This document shows, piece after piece, positions 50,320 through 53,822 of a stretch of 53,822 nucleotides of DNA (within the stretch, counting starts at the first letter, position 1; each line of letters opens with the position of its first letter). The translations under genes were made by a program, and so were the position numbers. Origin of the DNA: Candidatus Angelobacter sp. (GTDB taxonomy: Bacteria; Acidobacteriota; Terriglobia; Terriglobales; Acidobacteriaceae); the NCBI GenBank assembly GCA_025462835.1, contig JAOAPH010000108.1, positions 1-53,822 of the forward strand. Reading direction: 5' to 3'. The notes beneath the pieces are model-generated. The model was not told the origin of the DNA. It did no database searches and was given only the letters and a program-made list of their open reading frames with translations.

Positions 50320-51243
50320 ATGGGAAATAATACTTCACAGGTGTCTCAGGTTCCTCCTGAACAGAATGCCGAGCGAGAGACAGAATATCTGAAATCGCTT
50401 GGCGACCGTGTGCGTGAAGCACGCGCGCGGCGGGGAATGACGCGCAAAATATTGGGGCGCGATTCAGGCGTCTCTGAACGCTACCTGGCCCAACTCGAGC
50501 GTGGTCAGGGGAACGTTTCCATTCTGCTATTGCGGGACATCGCCCGGGCTCTGGACATCCCCTTGGAGTTGCTGGTGCTGCAAGGACCGGAGCCGCCGAT
50601 CGACCTCATCCATACAACAGAATTTCTGCGCCGCTTGCGGCCGGAAGAGCTCACGCAAGCACGACAACTGCTGATTGACAATTTTGCCGGAGTGGATACG
50701 GACACGCGTCGCAATCGTATCGCTCTGATCGGACTGCGCGGAGCAGGGAAGTCCACGCTTGGGGCGATGCTGGCAGAGCGCCTGGAAATGCCGTTCATAG
50801 AGCTCGACCGGCTGATTGAGCAAGCCAGCGGAGTGACGGTCAATGTGATATTCGATCTCTACGGGCAGAGCGGATTTCGCCGGCTCGAACGCCGATGCCT
50901 GGAGCAGGTGCTGGAGCGACATCCGCGATTTGTGCTGTCGAGTGGCGGCAGCCTTGTTTCCGAACCTGCGACTTTCGAGCGGCTTCTCACGACTTGCTTC
51001 ACCATCTGGCTGCGAACGACTCCTGAAGAACATATGCAGCGGGTGATCGCGCAAGGGGACATGCGTCCGATGGCAGACAATGATGAATCCATGTCAGACC
51101 TGCGGCGCATTCTCGCCGTCCGCGAGCCGCTGTATGGAATGGCAGATAAGGCGATCGATACCAGCAGCCAGTCATTGGGCGAGAGCTTGACCATGTTGTT
51201 GGGAGCAGTTCGCGGTGAGGAACACTCGCCTGCAAAGTCATAA
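50320..51243 (+). CDS. boxR: BoxR/BzdR-type repressor (HTH + shikimate-kinase-like domain)
   Basis: A 307-aa regulator. The XRE-type HTH (about 20-85: LGDRVREARARRGMTRKILGRDSGVSERYLAQLERGQGNVSILLLRDIARAL) is joined to a shikimate-kinase-like domain (about 130-300) with P-loop IALIGLRGAGKSTLGAMLAERL and a LSSGGSLV loop. In this family the kinase-like part binds benzoyl-CoA and relieves repression of the box genes. The start ATG 50320 leaves the TGCA/TATAAT region upstream; a frame from 50203 would overlap the flavodoxin. It controls, by inference, both the divergent unit and boxCB. Confidence 0.93.
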   Translation: MGNNTSQVSQVPPEQNAERETEYLKSLGDRVREARARRGMTRKILGRDSGVSERYLAQLERGQGNVSILLLRDIARALDIPLELLVLQGPEPPIDLIHTTEFLRRLRPEELTQARQLLIDNFAGVDTDTRRNRIALIGLRGAGKSTLGAMLAERLEMPFIELDRLIEQASGVTVNVIFDLYGQSGFRRLERRCLEQVLERHPRFVLSSGGSLVSEPATFERLLTTCFTIWLRTTPEEHMQRVIAQGDMRPMADNDESMSDLRRILAVREPLYGMADKAIDTSSQSLGESLTMLLGAVRGEEHSPAKS

Positions 51244-51253
51244 ATCTGTGATA

Positions 51254-51315
51254 TGCATTATAATTCCTAATTGAGTTAATGCATCAAAATAGATGCACAA
51301 TAATACTCGACTGCA
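51254..51315 (+). promoter_or_regulatory. boxC promoter with four TGCA sites
   Basis: TGCA at 51254, 51280, 51294 and 51312, with TATAAT at 51259-51264 directly after the first. The spacings (26, 14, 18) are irregular. The sites overlap the -10 and the likely initial transcribed region, suiting repression by BoxR. Confidence 0.65.
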
Positions 51316-51326
51316 GAGGAACACCC

Positions 51327-53009
51327 ATGCAAGCTGTCCCTGAAGAAACTACAAAGCCCGAGCTGATCACCTTTGATCGTTCCAGCGATTCGTACAAGCA
51401 CTGGAAGCTGGCCATCGATGGCCGGATTGCGACCTTATCCATGGACGTGAGCGAAGATTGCGGCCTGAAGCCAGGCTACAAACTCAAGCTGAATTCATAC
51501 GATCTCGGCGTCGATATTGAGCTGCACGACATTTTGCAACGGATCCGATTTGAGCATCCGCAAGTTGCGTGTGTGGTGCTGACCAGCGGCAAGGAGCGGA
51601 TGTTCTGCGCCGGCGCGAACATTTATATGTTGGGATCCTCGTCGCACGCGTGGAAGGTCAACTTCTGCAAATTCACGAACGAGACGCGCGACGGAATGGA
51701 AGATTCGAGCCGCCATGACGGGCTGAAATTTCTGGCCGCACTGAATGGCATTACTGCAGGCGGCGGATATGAGTTGGCGCTGGCGTGCGACGATATCGTC
51801 CTCATCGACGATCGTTCCAGCGCGATCAGTCTTCCGGAAGTTCCACTGCTAGGTGTGCTTCCCGGCACCGGCGGCTTGACTCGCGTGGTGGACAAACGAA
51901 AAGTGCGTCGCGATCTTGCCGATATGTTCTGCACCAATCCTGATGGTGTTCGCGGGGACCGTGCAAAATCCTGGGGACTGGTGGATGAGGTCGTACCTCC
52001 CGCGAAGTTTCAAGCAGTTGTGCGGGAGCGCGCGGAAAAACTCGCAGCTTCATCATCGCGACCCGCCGCTGCGAAGGGAATAAAGTTCGGCGCTCTTCAA
52101 CGGAAGATCGACGACAACGGTTACCACTACAAATACGTTGATGTCGTATTCGATCGCACGGCGCGGACTGCGACTCTCACGGTCAGCGCTCCCGAAGGCG
52201 CGCAGCCGGAGACTGTGCAACAAATCCATGCGGCGGCGCAAGACGGCAACTGGTGGCCGCTGGAGCTGGCACGCGAGCTTGACGATGCCATTCTGTTGCT
52301 CAGAACGAATGAGTTGGAACTCGGGCTTCTGCTATTGAAGACCAAGGGCAGCGCGGATGCGGTGTTGGCGGCCGACGCAGTGTTACTGAAGAATCAGAGT
52401 GATTCGCTGGTGCGCGAGACGATCGGGTTCCTTCGCCGCACATTTGCCCGGCTCGACGTTTCTTCGCGCAGCATGTATGCGATCATCGAACCGGGATCGT
52501 GCTTCGCTGGAATCCTGTATGAACTCGCGCTCGCTGCCGATCGCAGCTACATGCTCATTGAATCGGAAGATGGAGCAAAGCCTGAGATCGCGTTGGACGG
52601 AATGAACTTCGGACTGCTTCCGATGGTGAACGGCCGCAGCCGTCTTGAGACTCGCTTCCTCGGCGCGCCAGAGAAGGTCAAAGAATTCGAAAAGCAAATC
52701 GGCGAAAAGATCGACGCAGAAGAGGCAGAGGAACTCGGGCTAGTGACGGTCGCGCCCGACAGCCTGGATTGGGATGATGAGATTCGAATCGCGATCGAAG
52801 AGCGCGCGAGTCTTTCTCCTGATGCGCTCACCGGAATGGAAGCCAGCTTGCGCTTTGCCGGCAACGAGACGCTGGAGACAAAAGTGTTTGGACGGCTTTC
52901 GGCGTGGCAGAACTGGGTCTTCATCCGACCGAATTCAACCGGTGAACATGGGGCCTTGAAGCTTTTTGGCAAGGGATCAAAAGCAAGATTCAATTGGGAG
53001 AGAGTGTAA
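51327..53009 (+). CDS. boxC: 2,3-epoxybenzoyl-CoA dihydrolase (BoxC)
   Basis: A 560-aa crotonase-superfamily enzyme, long like known BoxC. The N-terminal half has the oxyanion-hole stretches CVVLTSGKERMFCAGANIYML and LNGITAGGGYELALACDDIVL. The C-terminal half has a second, degenerate domain ending FGKGSKARFNWERV. It opens the epoxide ring hydrolytically after BoxB. The start ATG 51327 follows GAGGA; a frame from 51279 lies in the operator region. The boxB ATG follows the TAA directly, so the two are coupled. Confidence 0.95.
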   Translation: MQAVPEETTKPELITFDRSSDSYKHWKLAIDGRIATLSMDVSEDCGLKPGYKLKLNSYDLGVDIELHDILQRIRFEHPQVACVVLTSGKERMFCAGANIYMLGSSSHAWKVNFCKFTNETRDGMEDSSRHDGLKFLAALNGITAGGGYELALACDDIVLIDDRSSAISLPEVPLLGVLPGTGGLTRVVDKRKVRRDLADMFCTNPDGVRGDRAKSWGLVDEVVPPAKFQAVVRERAEKLAASSSRPAAAKGIKFGALQRKIDDNGYHYKYVDVVFDRTARTATLTVSAPEGAQPETVQQIHAAAQDGNWWPLELARELDDAILLLRTNELELGLLLLKTKGSADAVLAADAVLLKNQSDSLVRETIGFLRRTFARLDVSSRSMYAIIEPGSCFAGILYELALAADRSYMLIESEDGAKPEIALDGMNFGLLPMVNGRSRLETRFLGAPEKVKEFEKQIGEKIDAEEAEELGLVTVAPDSLDWDDEIRIAIEERASLSPDALTGMEASLRFAGNETLETKVFGRLSAWQNWVFIRPNSTGEHGALKLFGKGSKARFNWERV

Positions 53010-53822
53010 ATGTCGATCAACTATCAGGACCGCATTCCGAACAACGTCGATCTCGGTTCCAACCGCACACTCCAACGCGCGCTGGAACATTGGCAGCCGG
53101 AATTCCTTAAATGGTGGCAAGATCTTGGGCCTAGCGATTTCCAATTATCGAACGTCTATCTGCGCACTGCGACCTCCGTGGACGCAAAAGGTTGGGCGAC
53201 GTATGGCTACGTCAATATGCCCGATTATCGCTGGGGAATTTTTCTGGCGGACCGCGATCCTAACCGTCGCATTGGATTCGGCGACAACTATGGCCAGGAA
53301 GTCTGGCAGCAGATCCCCGGAGAATTTCGCTCGACGTTTCGCCGATTGATCGTCACGCAGGGGGATACGGAACCGGCTTCAGTCGAACAGCAACGGCTGC
53401 TTGGGCACACGGCGCCGTCACTCTATGACCTGCGAAATCTTTTCCAAGTGAACGTTGAAGAAGGTCGGCACCTCTGGGCCATGGTCTATTTGCTGCACGC
53501 GCATTTCGGCCGTGATGGACGCGAGGAAGCAGAAGAGTTGCTGGAGCGCCATTCCGGTGATGCGGACAAGCCGCGCATCCTCGGCACCTTTAACGAGCCG
53601 ATCAGCGACTGGCTCAGCTTTTTCATGTTCACCTACTTTACTGACCGTGACGGAAAATTTCAGTTGAAGTCGCTGGCGGAGTCGAGCTTTGATCCGCTCG
53701 CGCGCACATGCCAATTCATGCTCACCGAAGAGGCGCATCATATGTTCGTCGGAGACACGGGAATCTCCCGCGTGATCCGGCGGACGCTGGAAGTGATGAA
53801 AGAGATTGGCAGCGATGATGCC
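53010..53822 (+). CDS. boxB: Benzoyl-CoA 2,3-epoxidase, oxygenase subunit BoxB (partial)
   Basis: The first 271 codons of a diiron epoxidase of about 470 aa; the window ends inside the gene. INYQDRIPNNVDLGSNRTLQRALEHWQPEFLKWW is the usual N terminus. Diiron ligands seen so far are in FQVNVEEGRHLWAMVYLLHAHFGRDG and LTEEAHHMFVG. It forms 2,3-epoxybenzoyl-CoA with oxygen and electrons from a reductase partner (BoxA in known systems, not present here). It starts on the base after the boxC stop. Confidence 0.95.
   Translation, partial: MSINYQDRIPNNVDLGSNRTLQRALEHWQPEFLKWWQDLGPSDFQLSNVYLRTATSVDAKGWATYGYVNMPDYRWGIFLADRDPNRRIGFGDNYGQEVWQQIPGEFRSTFRRLIVTQGDTEPASVEQQRLLGHTAPSLYDLRNLFQVNVEEGRHLWAMVYLLHAHFGRDGREEAEELLERHSGDADKPRILGTFNEPISDWLSFFMFTYFTDRDGKFQLKSLAESSFDPLARTCQFMLTEEAHHMFVGDTGISRVIRRTLEVMKEIGSDDA

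Overview
The window looks like part of a chromosome from an Acidobacteriota (Terriglobia-type) soil bacterium. This rests on family content, not on a marker gene: DUF2891, DUF2950, DUF3300, DUF4136 and TIGR03118 proteins, small secreted 'LPAG-Y' proteins, a winged-helix/TolB-like regulator, and NodT-type efflux operons. No rRNA, tRNA, CRISPR array or insertion sequence was recognised.

Layout. (1) 0-3.1 kb: a decayed MocR-type regulator fragment, then a two-gene quinone-reductase/NmrA operon divergent from an ArsR-type repressor, with two matching inverted repeats between them. (2) 3.2-12 kb: a GAF-GAF-AAA-Fis sigma-54 activator, then a five-gene unit (STAS protein, degenerate sigma-like protein, RND adaptor, pump, outer-membrane factor). 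(3) 12-17.2 kb: type III polyketide synthase, FAD oxidoreductase and YceI lipocalin, facing a class III aminotransferase plus TPR-like secreted protein. (4) 17.5-23.5 kb: a second RND operon. (5) 23.5-33.3 kb: aldo-keto reductase, multicopper oxidase, then a signalling island: FixJ-like regulator, stand-alone receiver, NtrC-type activator, pseudo-receiver, PAS histidine kinase and SpoIIE/PP2C phosphatase. (6) 33.4-37.2 kb: FetAB-like metal exporter, oxalate decarboxylase bicupin, DUF1275 membrane protein. (7) 37.2-43.7 kb: secreted envelope proteins. (8) 44-47.7 kb: TolB-like regulator, DUF2891 protein, and an ECF sigma/anti-sigma/Spy-like trio. (9) 47.7 kb to the right edge: an aerobic benzoyl-CoA (box) cluster with its BoxR-type repressor; boxB is cut by the window end.

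Main observation. Eight sequences with exact sigma-54 (-24/-12) spacing lie before genes in 5.4-36.5 kb: both efflux units, the reductase/oxidase operon, two receiver-like genes, the phosphatase, the oxalate decarboxylase and the DUF1275 gene. Five have clusters of CGAC / GTGTCG half-sites about 50-180 bp upstream, where enhancer-binding proteins bind. The window also encodes two sigma-54 activators with near-identical AAA and Fis domains but different sensor domains (GAF-GAF versus receiver). I infer a local sigma-54 regulon coupling small-molecule or gas sensing and phosphorelay to efflux, oxidative chemistry and envelope functions. Four of the promoters would give leaderless or nearly leaderless mRNAs.

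The box cluster is a separate module with its own TGCA-type operators and an unexpected flavodoxin gene that may supply electrons to the BoxB epoxidase.
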